A stretch of 64,000 nt of DNA from the NCBI GenBank assembly GCA_028689585.1, contig JAQVCW010000016.1, positions 32,787-96,786 on the forward strand. Direction: 5' to 3'. The notes beneath the pieces were generated by a model. That model was not told where the DNA came from. It was given only the letters and a program-made list of their open reading frames with translations, and did no database searches. How positions within the stretch are numbered: the stretch's first letter is position 1; every line of letters begins with the position of its first letter. Position numbers and translations under genes: made by a program. Source of the stretch: Lachnospiraceae bacterium. Its GTDB lineage: Bacteria > Bacillota > Clostridia > Lachnospirales > Lachnospiraceae. Shown here piece after piece: positions 32,375-41,103 of this stretch.

Positions 32375-33361
32375 CTAATTTACCCGTACCCGGGGATCCA
32401 CCACGGCGTACAGAATGTCAGCGATAAAAGTTCCCATCAGTGTCAAAAATGCCAGAAATACCATATAGAACATGGTAAATGGAATATCTCCCTGTACCAG
32501 ACATTGATATCCCGTGTAGCCAATGCCCGGTATCTGAAACAGAGTTTCCGTAATCATAGCCCCGGCGAACAGATTCGGCAGAGAATTGCCCAGAATCGTC
32601 ACAATGGGGATCAGGCTGTTGCGGAATGCATGGTGATAAATTACCTTTTTCTCGGAAAGTCCTTTGGCCCTGGCGGTCCGGATATAATCCGCATTCATGA
32701 CCTCCAGCATACTGGTCCTGGTATATCGCATCAGAGATCCGATGCTGACGATGGTCAGGGTGGCAGCCGGAAGCACCAGATGCTTTCCGATATCCAGCAG
32801 TTGGCCCAGAGATCCCATCTGTTCATGCATTCTGCTTACGATGCCATACAGATCAAACCACCCCAAATGAATAGAAAAGATCCATTTCAATATGGTGGCA
32901 AAGAAGAAAGAAGGCAGAGAAATACCGACCAGCGCTACCACCGTAATCGCATAGTCCGTCCTGCTGTACTGTTTCGTAGCCGATATAATGCCCAATGGAA
33001 TGGCAATAAATATCTCCAGCAAAAAAGAAATCAGTCCAAGGGCAAAGGAATACCAGATCACGCTGCCGAATTTTTCCGTCACCGGCTGATGCCATACCCA
33101 GGATTCACCGAACTGGCCGCGGATCGCTTTGCCAAGCCAGCTAAAATAGCCGGGCAGCACCGGTTTGTCCAGTCCGTAAGAGGCGTTCAGATCAGCTACC
33201 AGCTCATCATAAGGCTTCGCGCCCTGTTTCTGAGACATGGCTCTGGCTTTTCCCTCCACATAAGAAGTAGGCAGACTCCGCTCGATGGAGTAGATGATGA
33301 TGGATACAAAGAACAAAATCACCACGCCCAGCAGAAGACGCCGCACAATAAATTTTTTCAT
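32375..33361 (-). CDS. OppB-type oligopeptide permease
   Basis: The 328-residue protein has the typical OppB start MKKFIVRRLLLGVVILFFVS with its first membrane helix, an external segment with LNASYGLDKPVLPGYFSWL, five further helices, and the cytoplasmic EAA loop with YIRTARAKGLSEKKVIYHHAFRNSLIP. It is the second gene of the A-B-C-D-F operon, followed by the repeat-bearing OppC. Length and motifs are normal. Confidence 0.93.
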   Translation of the reverse strand: MKKFIVRRLLLGVVILFFVSIIIYSIERSLPTSYVEGKARAMSQKQGAKPYDELVADLNASYGLDKPVLPGYFSWLGKAIRGQFGESWVWHQPVTEKFGSVIWYSFALGLISFLLEIFIAIPLGIISATKQYSRTDYAITVVALVGISLPSFFFATILKWIFSIHLGWFDLYGIVSRMHEQMGSLGQLLDIGKHLVLPAATLTIVSIGSLMRYTRTSMLEVMNADYIRTARAKGLSEKKVIYHHAFRNSLIPIVTILGNSLPNLFAGAMITETLFQIPGIGYTGYQCLVQGDIPFTMFYMVFLAFLTLMGTFIADILYAVVDPRVRVN

Positions 33362-33509
33362 AACTTACTATTATCCTTTCCAGAAGAATGCGGGACCACC
33401 GCATTCCAAACCGTCACTGCGTTTCAAACCTTGTGGTTATCAGGCGAAGCAGCTTCGTTTTGTCATGCAGCAGTCCCACACAGTATCTTTCTTAATTTAA
33501 ATCAGAATT

Positions 33510-35819
33510 TTATTTCATTTTCATATTCTGAATTTCTCTGTACCAGTAATAGTATGTCGTGATATCAGGCGTTACGGTAGCGGTATCGATACGTTCCGCG
33601 CTCATGATGACGCAGTTCTGTCTCTGATAGATCGGGATCTCTACGCCCCAGTCCAGAATGATATTCAGGCACTCTTTGTATACTGATTTACGATATGCCT
33701 GATCTGATGTAGATCTTGCATCCATAATGTCCGCATCCAGAGTGGCATCATTCAGACGATAGTAGTTGCTGTTCGCGCTTTCACTGTGATATACCTGATA
33801 CATATCCGGATCCGGAGTTGCCTGCCATGCTGCACACCACATCTGAGCAGTATTTGCATTCATTGCATCCCACATGATGTTCTGATCCGTTACATCGTTG
33901 ATCTCCAGAGTGAAGCCAATTTTCTCAAGTGCTGCTTTGGCATCCGTCAGTACGCCAAAGGTAGGATGATCACCGGTACCGTCTCCTCCAATGATGATTT
34001 CATAAGACATAGCTGCACCTTCCGGAGCTGCTGTTATCTTGCCATCGGATACGGTATAGCCCGCTGCTTCAAAGAAGCCCAGTGCTGCTGCGGAAGCGGC
34101 TGCGAATTTTTCATCGTCAGTCATTCCTTCCGTATAGATTGGATTGCCCTCTGCATCCTTGGAATAAGCCACTTCATAATCTGCATCTGATTTCTGAGGT
34201 GCAGCCCAGGAAGTATTGGAAATCGGATAATTGATCACAGATGCTGCATCTCCGTAATAAGAGTCAATTGCTACATCACGATATACAGCCAATACGGTAG
34301 CCAGTGCTTTTCTCAGATCTTTGGATGCATCGGAACCGGGTTCTCCGCCTACATTTACCGTTTCAGCATTGATTCCGATATAACCGTAGCCCAGGTTATC
34401 TACCAGATCTGTGTTGATCACATCACCTTTTACTTCGCCATTTCCGTTGATCTCGCCGATCTGTTCCAGTGCGGATTTGCTTCCGGAAGGATCAGTCAGA
34501 TCGATGGTTCCCTGCTGAACACCGGAAATCTTATCCGGCTCAGAGGTCTCACGGAACTGCAGGTATTTGATCGCCGGTTCGCCCTCAAAATAATTTTCGT
34601 TGGCTTCCAGATAAGCGGTCTTGTTTTCATATTTCACAAATTTGTAAGGTCCTGCGCCCAGAGGATCGGCTGATTTCTCACGAACTGCGGAGAGGTCGCC
34701 TCTGGTGAAGCCGAACTGATTGTTATCATAGTCATACATAGAAGTATCACCGAAGTAGTGCAGCGGATTCACGATAACCTCTGCAAATTGATAAACAGAA
34801 GCTGCATCAAAACCATCTGTGGTGATCTCCACTTCATAGTCATTGATCTTCTTGATTCCTTCGATGTTTGGAACCTCTTCGCCTTCGCCTGCTGCGGTCT
34901 TCTGATCTACCAGATAAGCCTTTACCAGGCTCGCTGCATCTTCATCCAGCACCGCTGCATCGCCGTAAGCTGCCGCCAGGCTCTGATAATCGGTACCGTA
35001 CATGTCAGCGATCTCGCTGATGATGGTATCTTTGTCTTTTCCTTCTGCGGAATAATTCTCATCGGTGCTGTATAACAGAGCAAAGAATTCTGCTCCGCTG
35101 GCTACGCCGTAATCTTCTGCATAATCTTCCCATACGCTGTCTGCCCAGTCATATTCGGAAGTCAGAAGCGGCATGATCAGTTCTGTTTTCACCTGTCCTG
35201 CCAGATCCTCCGGAAGGTCAGCCAGAGTGCTTGCCACATCCTCATCTGTCACAGAATCCGCTGCAGTGGAATTCAGGCGGTAATTCTGAAGTCCTTTGAT
35301 ATTGGTGGAATACAGAGTTTGATTTCCATCATAATCCGTATCACAAAGTACATAATAGGTGAAAATCAAATCATCTGCATTCACCGGTTCTCCATCGGAG
35401 AATACCACATCATCTCTCAGTTTGAAATTATAAACGGTGGTGTCCTCGTTCTCAGTAATGGTCAGATTTGCCAATCCGTTGTAGGTATAATCGGTGCCAT
35501 TGTAATTGACGGTCTCCCCGTCTGCGCCATTCATGATCAAAGAGCCGGTACGGTCATGATTGACCAGATAAAGTCCCACCAGCTCCGCGATGGTCTGATC
35601 CGGCACGTTCTCTGCAAAAAACGAGCTGAATTTTTCTGACATCGAATCTATGCCAACCACAAGAGGGGTGTCACCTCCTGTAGTTTCTTCTGCTGCCTCT
35701 GTCTCTTCTGCGGCTGCCGCCTCTGTAGTGCTCTCTGTCTCATCTGCGAAAGCATACACGCTGCTGGATGCCACCATGGCCCCTGCCATAAGAAGAGCTA
35801 ATACTCTTTTCTTATTCAT
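33510..35819 (-). CDS. Oligopeptide-type ABC substrate-binding protein, enlarged
   Basis: The start at 35819 follows AAAGGAGG; a longer frame to 35996 has no such site. The 769-residue product has a signal peptide (AFA-DE cleavage) but no lipobox cysteine, then an acidic Glu/Thr/Ala-rich stretch (about 25-50) and an SBP_bac_5 domain. Motifs include DDVVFSDGEPVNADDLIFTYY near 155 and a C-terminal DWGVEIPIYQRQN. It exceeds the usual 520-560 residues because of an insertion of roughly 150 residues (about 195-345). How it is retained at the surface is unclear. It is the first gene of the operon and is probably expressed most strongly from the promoter at 35867. Confidence 0.9.
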   Translation of the reverse strand: MNKKRVLALLMAGAMVASSSVYAFADETESTTEAAAAEETEAAEETTGGDTPLVVGIDSMSEKFSSFFAENVPDQTIAELVGLYLVNHDRTGSLIMNGADGETVNYNGTDYTYNGLANLTITENEDTTVYNFKLRDDVVFSDGEPVNADDLIFTYYVLCDTDYDGNQTLYSTNIKGLQNYRLNSTAADSVTDEDVASTLADLPEDLAGQVKTELIMPLLTSEYDWADSVWEDYAEDYGVASGAEFFALLYSTDENYSAEGKDKDTIISEIADMYGTDYQSLAAAYGDAAVLDEDAASLVKAYLVDQKTAAGEGEEVPNIEGIKKINDYEVEITTDGFDAASVYQFAEVIVNPLHYFGDTSMYDYDNNQFGFTRGDLSAVREKSADPLGAGPYKFVKYENKTAYLEANENYFEGEPAIKYLQFRETSEPDKISGVQQGTIDLTDPSGSKSALEQIGEINGNGEVKGDVINTDLVDNLGYGYIGINAETVNVGGEPGSDASKDLRKALATVLAVYRDVAIDSYYGDAASVINYPISNTSWAAPQKSDADYEVAYSKDAEGNPIYTEGMTDDEKFAAASAAALGFFEAAGYTVSDGKITAAPEGAAMSYEIIIGGDGTGDHPTFGVLTDAKAALEKIGFTLEINDVTDQNIMWDAMNANTAQMWCAAWQATPDPDMYQVYHSESANSNYYRLNDATLDADIMDARSTSDQAYRKSVYKECLNIILDWGVEIPIYQRQNCVIMSAERIDTATVTPDITTYYYWYREIQNMKMK

Positions 35820-35866
35820 ACTTATTTTCCTCCTTTTGTTTTTTAATCTGTAAACCCGTAGACTAT

Positions 35867-35895
35867 ATTTTAACACCTTTCCAGATGTTTTGGAA
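35867..35895 (-). promoter_or_regulatory. Candidate promoter of the first oligopeptide ABC operon
   Basis: On the minus strand TTCCAA (35890-35895) and TAAAAT (35867-35872) are 17 bases apart. TTCCAAAACATCTGGAA within it is an imperfect palindrome and could bind a regulator. Confidence 0.4.
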
Positions 35896-35947
35896 CCATT
35901 ATTGACAAAAAGAGTTAGAAAAAACGTTGGAAATATTTCACTGTCAC

Positions 35948-36493
35948 CTATTCCTTTTTCCCGGTTGCTTTCCTCAGCGCACTGCTCCTGCGCCACAGGA
36001 ATAATCCGCTCAGAAAAATACCGGCTGTGCAGACTGCAAAAATAATTTCCTGCACCGGCCAGATTTCCGGTTTTTGAAAAAAAAGCAGAAGCAGATCCGC
36101 CAGAACAATAAACCCGGAAAGAAACATGAGCCAGAAACTGGCGCTGTATGGCCCTTTCACGCTGCAGTCATATTCTGAACATTTCATGCAAAATACCTCC
36201 TGCACATTCTGCTGTGTCCGAAAAATCCGAAACAGGACACAGCCTCCCCGCCAGAATCCGGCGATCGGAAGGAGCTGGCATACGCAGGGGATCAGAATAA
36301 AAAACACCCGGCTGCCCACATTCTGCAGATTCAATTCCGTCAAAAGCAGCACCGAAGCCATCGCCGCCGCTGCAAAATAAGAAAGGAACATCGTCCTCAG
36401 TTCCTTCGCAGATAAAGCGGTCTCATACCAGCCCCCAATATATTCATACCCTTTTTCGCCCTTTTTATAATCTTCCACATATTTCTTTTTCAT
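35948..36493 (-). CDS. Hypothetical four-helix membrane protein
   Basis: The 181-residue protein has four predicted membrane helices (about 33-55, 62-82, 115-135 and 145-165) and a short loop with FCMKCSEYDCSVKG, a possible metal-binding Cys cluster. The N-terminus (MKKKYVEDYKKGEKGYEYIGGWYE) is hydrophilic and cytoplasmic. It lies upstream of the oligopeptide-binding protein gene on the same strand, 128 bases away with a promoter in the gap. I do not recognise a family, and its link to transport is only positional. Confidence 0.6.
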   Translation of the reverse strand: MKKKYVEDYKKGEKGYEYIGGWYETALSAKELRTMFLSYFAAAAMASVLLLTELNLQNVGSRVFFILIPCVCQLLPIAGFWRGGCVLFRIFRTQQNVQEVFCMKCSEYDCSVKGPYSASFWLMFLSGFIVLADLLLLFFQKPEIWPVQEIIFAVCTAGIFLSGLFLWRRSSALRKATGKKE

Positions 36494-36586
36494 TTTTATA
36501 TCACCAGTTTTCTGAATTAGTATCCCGCTGTCTCCTCCAGATTATACCCAATCGGGGCAGTTCCGTCAACGCACTTCGCCAGAATC

Positions 36587-36673
36587 AAAAAAAACGGTCT
36601 TCCCCAATCCTGACGTATCCTCCGGCGGACATGGATCTGTCCGGCCGGAGACGTGCCCGGATTAGGAAAACCG
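36587..36673 (-). terminator. Long-stem terminator after mmsB
   Basis: On the minus strand an extended imperfect stem-loop (36595-36673, outer stem CGGTTTTCCTAATCC with CGGTCTTCCCCAATCC complement, inner CTCCGGCCGGAC with GTCCGCCGGAG) is followed by eight Ts. It ends the chvE-mmsA-mmsB transcript. Confidence 0.85.
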
Positions 36674-36708
36674 CTTTTATTTAAAATAGCCGTTCTTTTC
36701 TGATTCGA

Positions 36709-37869
36709 TTATTTACCAGATTTTCTGGTGGAGATTACATCAAAGATAACTGCTACCAGCAGAACGCCGCCCTTTACTACATACTGCCAGGAGTCACCGA
36801 TACCCATAATGGACATACCCATGTTGATGATACCCAGAAGCAGAGCACCAATGACTACGCCGCCTACTGTACCGCTGCCGCCGTATGCGGATGCACCGCC
36901 GATGAAACAGGAACCAATGGCATCCATTTCAAAAGAAGTACCGGTATTACCGTTTACGGAGCCTACACGGGCTGCACAGAGAAGTCCTGCCAGACCTGCC
37001 AGAAGTCCCATATTTGCATAAGCTACAAAATAAATCTTGTTGGTGTCAATACCGGAAAGACGGGTTGCATTTTCATTGCCGCCGACTGCATAGAAATAAC
37101 GTCCAAATGCGGTCTTTGAGGTGATGAAATTATAGATCAGGCAGATCACTACTACCCAGATCAGCATAACCGGGATCCCCTTGTACTGGCTCAGCAGTGT
37201 GCTGTACCATAAAATCAGAGCTGCGATCACTACGGATTTACCATAATCGCTGGCTGCCGAATTTTGACGATAGCCTTTTTTCGTTTTGTTTGCACGGGAC
37301 TTTGCCGTAGAGAAAATGACATAAACTGCAATCAGCGCACCTACGATAATAGCAGAATAGCTTTTCACATCATCCAGCCCCGGTATCTGTACATAAGAAG
37401 TAAAGATATTCAGGAAGCCTTTTTCTTTGATTGCTACAGTCTTGTTGTCCAGTACCAGACGTCCGAAGCCACGGAATACAAACATACCAGCCAGAGTGGT
37501 GATAAATGGAGGAATATGTACATAGCCAATCCAGTATCCCTGCCAGCACCCTACCAGAAGTCCCAGGATCATACAAGCCAGGATCGTGAGGATCGGGTTC
37601 AGACCAAAGTTGTTCAGAAGCATGGCTGCCAGACCGCCTACCAGGCAGACCACCGAACCTACGGAAAGGTCGATGTTACCGCCGGTCAGGATACATAACA
37701 GCATACCACAGGCAAGCACCAGAACGTAGCCATTCTGCAGCATCAGGTTCGACATGTTCTGAGCATACAGCAGACGGCCTCCGGTCAGTCCGCAAAATAA
37801 GACAAATACCACCACCAGGGCAATTACCATGGTATATTTCATAATAAAATCTTTTACTTTTGAATTCAT
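36709..37869 (-). CDS. mmsB: Multiple-monosaccharide ABC transporter permease MmsB (GguB)
   Basis: This 386-residue BPD_transp_2 permease has about ten membrane helices. Motifs include NGYVLVLACGMLLCILTGGNIDLSVGS near 50 and the ATPase-contact region TAFGRYFYAVGGNENATRLSGI near 265, typical of XylH/GguB. It completes the chvE-mmsA-mmsB operon for import of xylose, galactose, glucose or arabinose in known members. It lies 24 bases after mmsA and is followed by a strong terminator. Confidence 0.92.
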   Translation of the reverse strand: MNSKVKDFIMKYTMVIALVVVFVLFCGLTGGRLLYAQNMSNLMLQNGYVLVLACGMLLCILTGGNIDLSVGSVVCLVGGLAAMLLNNFGLNPILTILACMILGLLVGCWQGYWIGYVHIPPFITTLAGMFVFRGFGRLVLDNKTVAIKEKGFLNIFTSYVQIPGLDDVKSYSAIIVGALIAVYVIFSTAKSRANKTKKGYRQNSAASDYGKSVVIAALILWYSTLLSQYKGIPVMLIWVVVICLIYNFITSKTAFGRYFYAVGGNENATRLSGIDTNKIYFVAYANMGLLAGLAGLLCAARVGSVNGNTGTSFEMDAIGSCFIGGASAYGGSGTVGGVVIGALLLGIINMGMSIMGIGDSWQYVVKGGVLLVAVIFDVISTRKSGK

Positions 37870-37893
37870 TTTTTTACGCTCCTTTCTTTGGGC

Positions 37894-39429
37894 CTATTTC
37901 GATGTTTTCATGATACAGCTCATGATCTTTTCCTGTGTCGCTTCTTCTGCCGTCAGTTCGCCGGCCAGCTTTCCCTCGCTCATGACATAAATACGGTCAC
38001 ACATACCTAAGAGTTCCGGCATTTCCGAAGAAATCATGATCACTGCCTTTCCGTTGGAAACCATTTCATTGATCAGACAGTAAATATCATATTTTGCACC
38101 TACATCGATACCACGAGTCGGCTCATCCAGTATCAGGATATCCGGCTCTGCAAACATCCATTTGCCCAGCAGCGCTTTCTGCTGATTACCACCGGAGAGA
38201 TTTCCGATTTTCTGTTCTACAGACGGAGTCTTGGTGCCCATCTCATCTTTCATCTTCTCCGCTTCATGAAGCTCCAGATCCACATCTATGATACCGTGAC
38301 TGCACACCTTTGACAGGCGCGCCAGCGTCGTATTAAAGCGGATGGATTTATCCAGGATCAGTCCGTTATTTTTTCGATCTTCTGTAACGTAGGCTATTCC
38401 ATGGCGGATCGCAGCCTCCGGATTCTTCAATTCCGTTTTCTCGCCCCGCAGATACAGCTCTCCCACAATATGGGTTCCGTAGCTCTTTCCGAAAATGGAC
38501 ATCATCAGCTCGGTACGCCCCGCGCCCTGGAGTCCGGAAAATCCAACCACTTCCCCTTTTTGTACTTTGAAAGAAATATTATCATCCACTATCTTTTCCT
38601 GATACAGCGGATGATGCACGGTCCAGTTCTTTACCTCCAGCATCACATCCTTGGATACCTTATGCTCCCTGGCCGGATAACGGTCATCCATCTCACGGCC
38701 AACCATACCTTTAATGATACGGTCCTCGCTCAGATCATCCACACCCTTTTCCAGAGTCTCGATCGTGCTGCCGTCACGAAGGATGGTCACACGGTCCGCA
38801 CAGTAGATAATTTCGTTCAGTTTGTGTGTAATAATGATAGAAGTCAAACCATTTTTCTTGAATTCCATCAAAAGATCCAGAAGCATCTTTGCATCCTCAT
38901 CATTCAGAGATGAGGTCGGTTCATCCAAAATCAATAATTTTACATCCTTGGAAAATGCTTTGGCGATCTCCACCAACTGCTGTTTTCCGGTACCAATATC
39001 TTTAATCAGGGTTTGTGCCGACTCGTTCAGGCCCACCTGCTTCATGTGGCGTTCTGCTTCGCTATATGTCTTATCCCAGTCAATCGCCCCTGTTTTTGTC
39101 TTAATTTCATTTCCCAGGAACATATTCTCGCCAATGGACAGCAGCGGGATCAATGCCAGTTCCTGATGAATAATAACAATACCTTTTACTTCACTGTCAC
39201 TGAGTTTTTTAAAGTGACATTCCTCTCCTTCATAAGTCACGGTACCCGTATAGCTTCCATAGGGGTACTGACCGCTGAGCACGTTCATCAATGTGGACTT
39301 GCCCGCACCGTTTTCACCAATTAATGCATGGATCTCACCGCGCTGTACTTCCAGATTTACATTATCCAGAGCCTTTACACCGGGGAATTCTTTTGTGATG
39401 TGTTCCATCACCAGAATGTTGTCAGCCAA
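37894..39429 (-). CDS. mmsA: Multiple-monosaccharide ABC transporter ATPase MmsA (GguA)
   Basis: The 511-residue protein carries two ABC modules, as in XylG/RbsA/GguA. The first has Walker A GENGAGKST and Walker B LLILDEPTSSLN; the second has the degenerate Walker A GLQGAGRTE, signature LSGGNQQK and ILILDEPTRGIDVG. The likely start is the TTG at 39429 after AAGGAGAGGAGG; an upstream frame to 39480 is less likely. It drives the MmsB permease with ChvE as receptor. Confidence 0.92.
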   Translation of the reverse strand: MADNILVMEHITKEFPGVKALDNVNLEVQRGEIHALIGENGAGKSTLMNVLSGQYPYGSYTGTVTYEGEECHFKKLSDSEVKGIVIIHQELALIPLLSIGENMFLGNEIKTKTGAIDWDKTYSEAERHMKQVGLNESAQTLIKDIGTGKQQLVEIAKAFSKDVKLLILDEPTSSLNDEDAKMLLDLLMEFKKNGLTSIIITHKLNEIIYCADRVTILRDGSTIETLEKGVDDLSEDRIIKGMVGREMDDRYPAREHKVSKDVMLEVKNWTVHHPLYQEKIVDDNISFKVQKGEVVGFSGLQGAGRTELMMSIFGKSYGTHIVGELYLRGEKTELKNPEAAIRHGIAYVTEDRKNNGLILDKSIRFNTTLARLSKVCSHGIIDVDLELHEAEKMKDEMGTKTPSVEQKIGNLSGGNQQKALLGKWMFAEPDILILDEPTRGIDVGAKYDIYCLINEMVSNGKAVIMISSEMPELLGMCDRIYVMSEGKLAGELTAEEATQEKIMSCIMKTSK

Positions 39430-39570
39430 AATGAGTATCCTCCTCTCCTTAAAAATGGACGGGACGCAGGTCCCGCCCATCCAATTTCTTTATTCTGCGC
39501 CGCCATCCACACTGTGTCTGTCAGCGCCTTTGCAATACTTTTCCCAAAAGGGAACGGTATCATTTTTTAC

Positions 39571-40698
39571 TTATTCTGCTGGATGAAGATATCCGTCAGC
39601 ATCCTGGGTATAATATCCGGTATCAACCAGTTTTTCAACCATGTTGTCTTTGGTAACTACATCCGGTACGAGCAGGAAAGACGGGCAAGCATGTCCTTCA
39701 GAAGTCTCATAGGAGGTAGTATCATAAGAACAGTCAAATTCCCAGCCGGAAGCTTCGATCAGAGACTCATCAACTGTAGTTCCGTCCAGCATAGCTTTTG
39801 CAAGGTCAAGTGTAACAACTGCTTCGTTTGCAACTGCTTTGTAAACGGTCATAGACTGTTTGCCATCTACAACGTTTGCCAGGTTTGCTTCATCACCGTC
39901 CTGACCGGTAACCAGGATAGAGTTGTCACCAGCGTAATCAGACTCGATTGCCTGAGCTACACCAAGTGCGGTAGAGTCATTGGAGCAAAGAGCTACATCC
40001 AGAACGGTTCCATCTGCATAGTAGGAAGCCAGGATGTTCTGCATACGTTCCATAGCGGTATCGGTAGACCATGCAGGAGTAGCAACTGAGTCGAAATCAG
40101 TCTGTCCTGAAGGAACAACCAGAGTGCCTGCTTCGATGTACGGTGAAAGAACATCATAAGCGCCATTGAAGAAGTAACCTGCATTATTATCAGCCGGATC
40201 ACCAGCGGTGAACTCGATGTTATAGGTCTTGTCTCCTGCATTGTCCAGATCCAGAGTATCTCTTACATATTCACCCTGTAATTTACCTACGGTATAGTTA
40301 TCAAAAGATACATAGTAGGAAACTGCATCGGATTTGATCAGACGGTCATAGGAAATAACCGGGATATTTGCTGCGGATGCTTCTTCCAGTACGGTGTTCA
40401 GGCTCTCGCCATCGATTGCTGCGATTACCAGCATATTAACGCCATCAGAAATCATGTTCTGAATATCATTTACCTGCTGATCAGTTTCATTATCGGAATA
40501 GGTAAGTTCTACTTCATAGCCAGCAGCTTCAAACTGTTTCTGAAGATAAGAACCATCACGATTCCAACGCTCCAGTGACTGTGTCGGCATTGCGATACCA
40601 ATCTTTGTGGATGCTCCTTCTGCGAAGCAAGTGGTGGTTACAGCGCCTAATGCTGCAACAGTAGCGGCTGCCAGAGCAAGTTTGCTAACTTTTTTCAT
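39571..40698 (-). CDS. chvE: Multiple-monosaccharide-binding protein ChvE
   Basis: The 375-residue receptor has signature motifs of the ChvE/XylF group: MPTQSLERWNRDGSYL near 42, LVIAAIDGESLNTVLEEA near 90, SYDRLIKSDAVSYYVSFDN near 113 and TGQDGDEANLANVVDGKQSMTVYK near 260. The signal peptide ends near CFA-EG without a classic lipobox. The start at 40698 follows ATGGAGG; the ATG inside that site (40713) is not used. About 140 bases separate it from mmsA, including a TTCCC-TTTT-GGGAA hairpin (about 39540-39562) that may limit read-through and give more receptor than transporter. Confidence 0.9.
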   Translation of the reverse strand: MKKVSKLALAAATVAALGAVTTTCFAEGASTKIGIAMPTQSLERWNRDGSYLQKQFEAAGYEVELTYSDNETDQQVNDIQNMISDGVNMLVIAAIDGESLNTVLEEASAANIPVISYDRLIKSDAVSYYVSFDNYTVGKLQGEYVRDTLDLDNAGDKTYNIEFTAGDPADNNAGYFFNGAYDVLSPYIEAGTLVVPSGQTDFDSVATPAWSTDTAMERMQNILASYYADGTVLDVALCSNDSTALGVAQAIESDYAGDNSILVTGQDGDEANLANVVDGKQSMTVYKAVANEAVVTLDLAKAMLDGTTVDESLIEASGWEFDCSYDTTSYETSEGHACPSFLLVPDVVTKDNMVEKLVDTGYYTQDADGYLHPAE

Positions 40699-40964
40699 AC
40701 TAAATACCTCCATGTAATTAAATGTTTTTAGTCACTTTCCATAACCTCTGTGACTTCTACATAGTAACACATATGCATTTTAGATAAAATGGAATAATTT
40801 TGGGTGTAACTGTCTATTTTTGCTCTGTAAACTCCTGCTCGCGGATAAAAACTGGACAAAATTGCAGAGAAGCAGGTGAAAAACAATTTTTTCCAGTTCT
40901 ATTTTTTAATCCAGATGCATAAGCCAATGAAAAAACAAAAGGGGGCATTATCCTATTTAACAAA
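40699..40964 (-). promoter_or_regulatory. Upstream region of chvE
   Basis: No gene is seen. An extended -10 (TG-T-TACTAT, 40761-40769 on the minus strand) with a poor -35 is the best promoter candidate, about 65 bases before the chvE start. The weak -35 would suit activation, for example by the AraC-type regulator encoded at 23541, which is inference. Confidence 0.35.
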
Positions 40965-41000
40965 GCACCCGGATTACTGTCTGCACAGTAATCCGGGTGC
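40965..41000 (-). terminator. Terminator after the second oligopeptide-binding protein gene
   Basis: GCACCCGGATTACTGT and its exact complement form a 16-bp perfect stem around CTGC, followed on the minus strand by TTTGTTAAA. It lies about 100 bases after the stop codon at 41104. Confidence 0.7.
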
Positions 41001-41103
41001 TCAAGCCCCAAATGGGGAAGCCGTATTTCTATCATCTGATTGCCCGCAGGCTGATGATATGCGCACGCATCAGCGCGCTTTATTGTTATTTCGTTATATT
41101 CGA

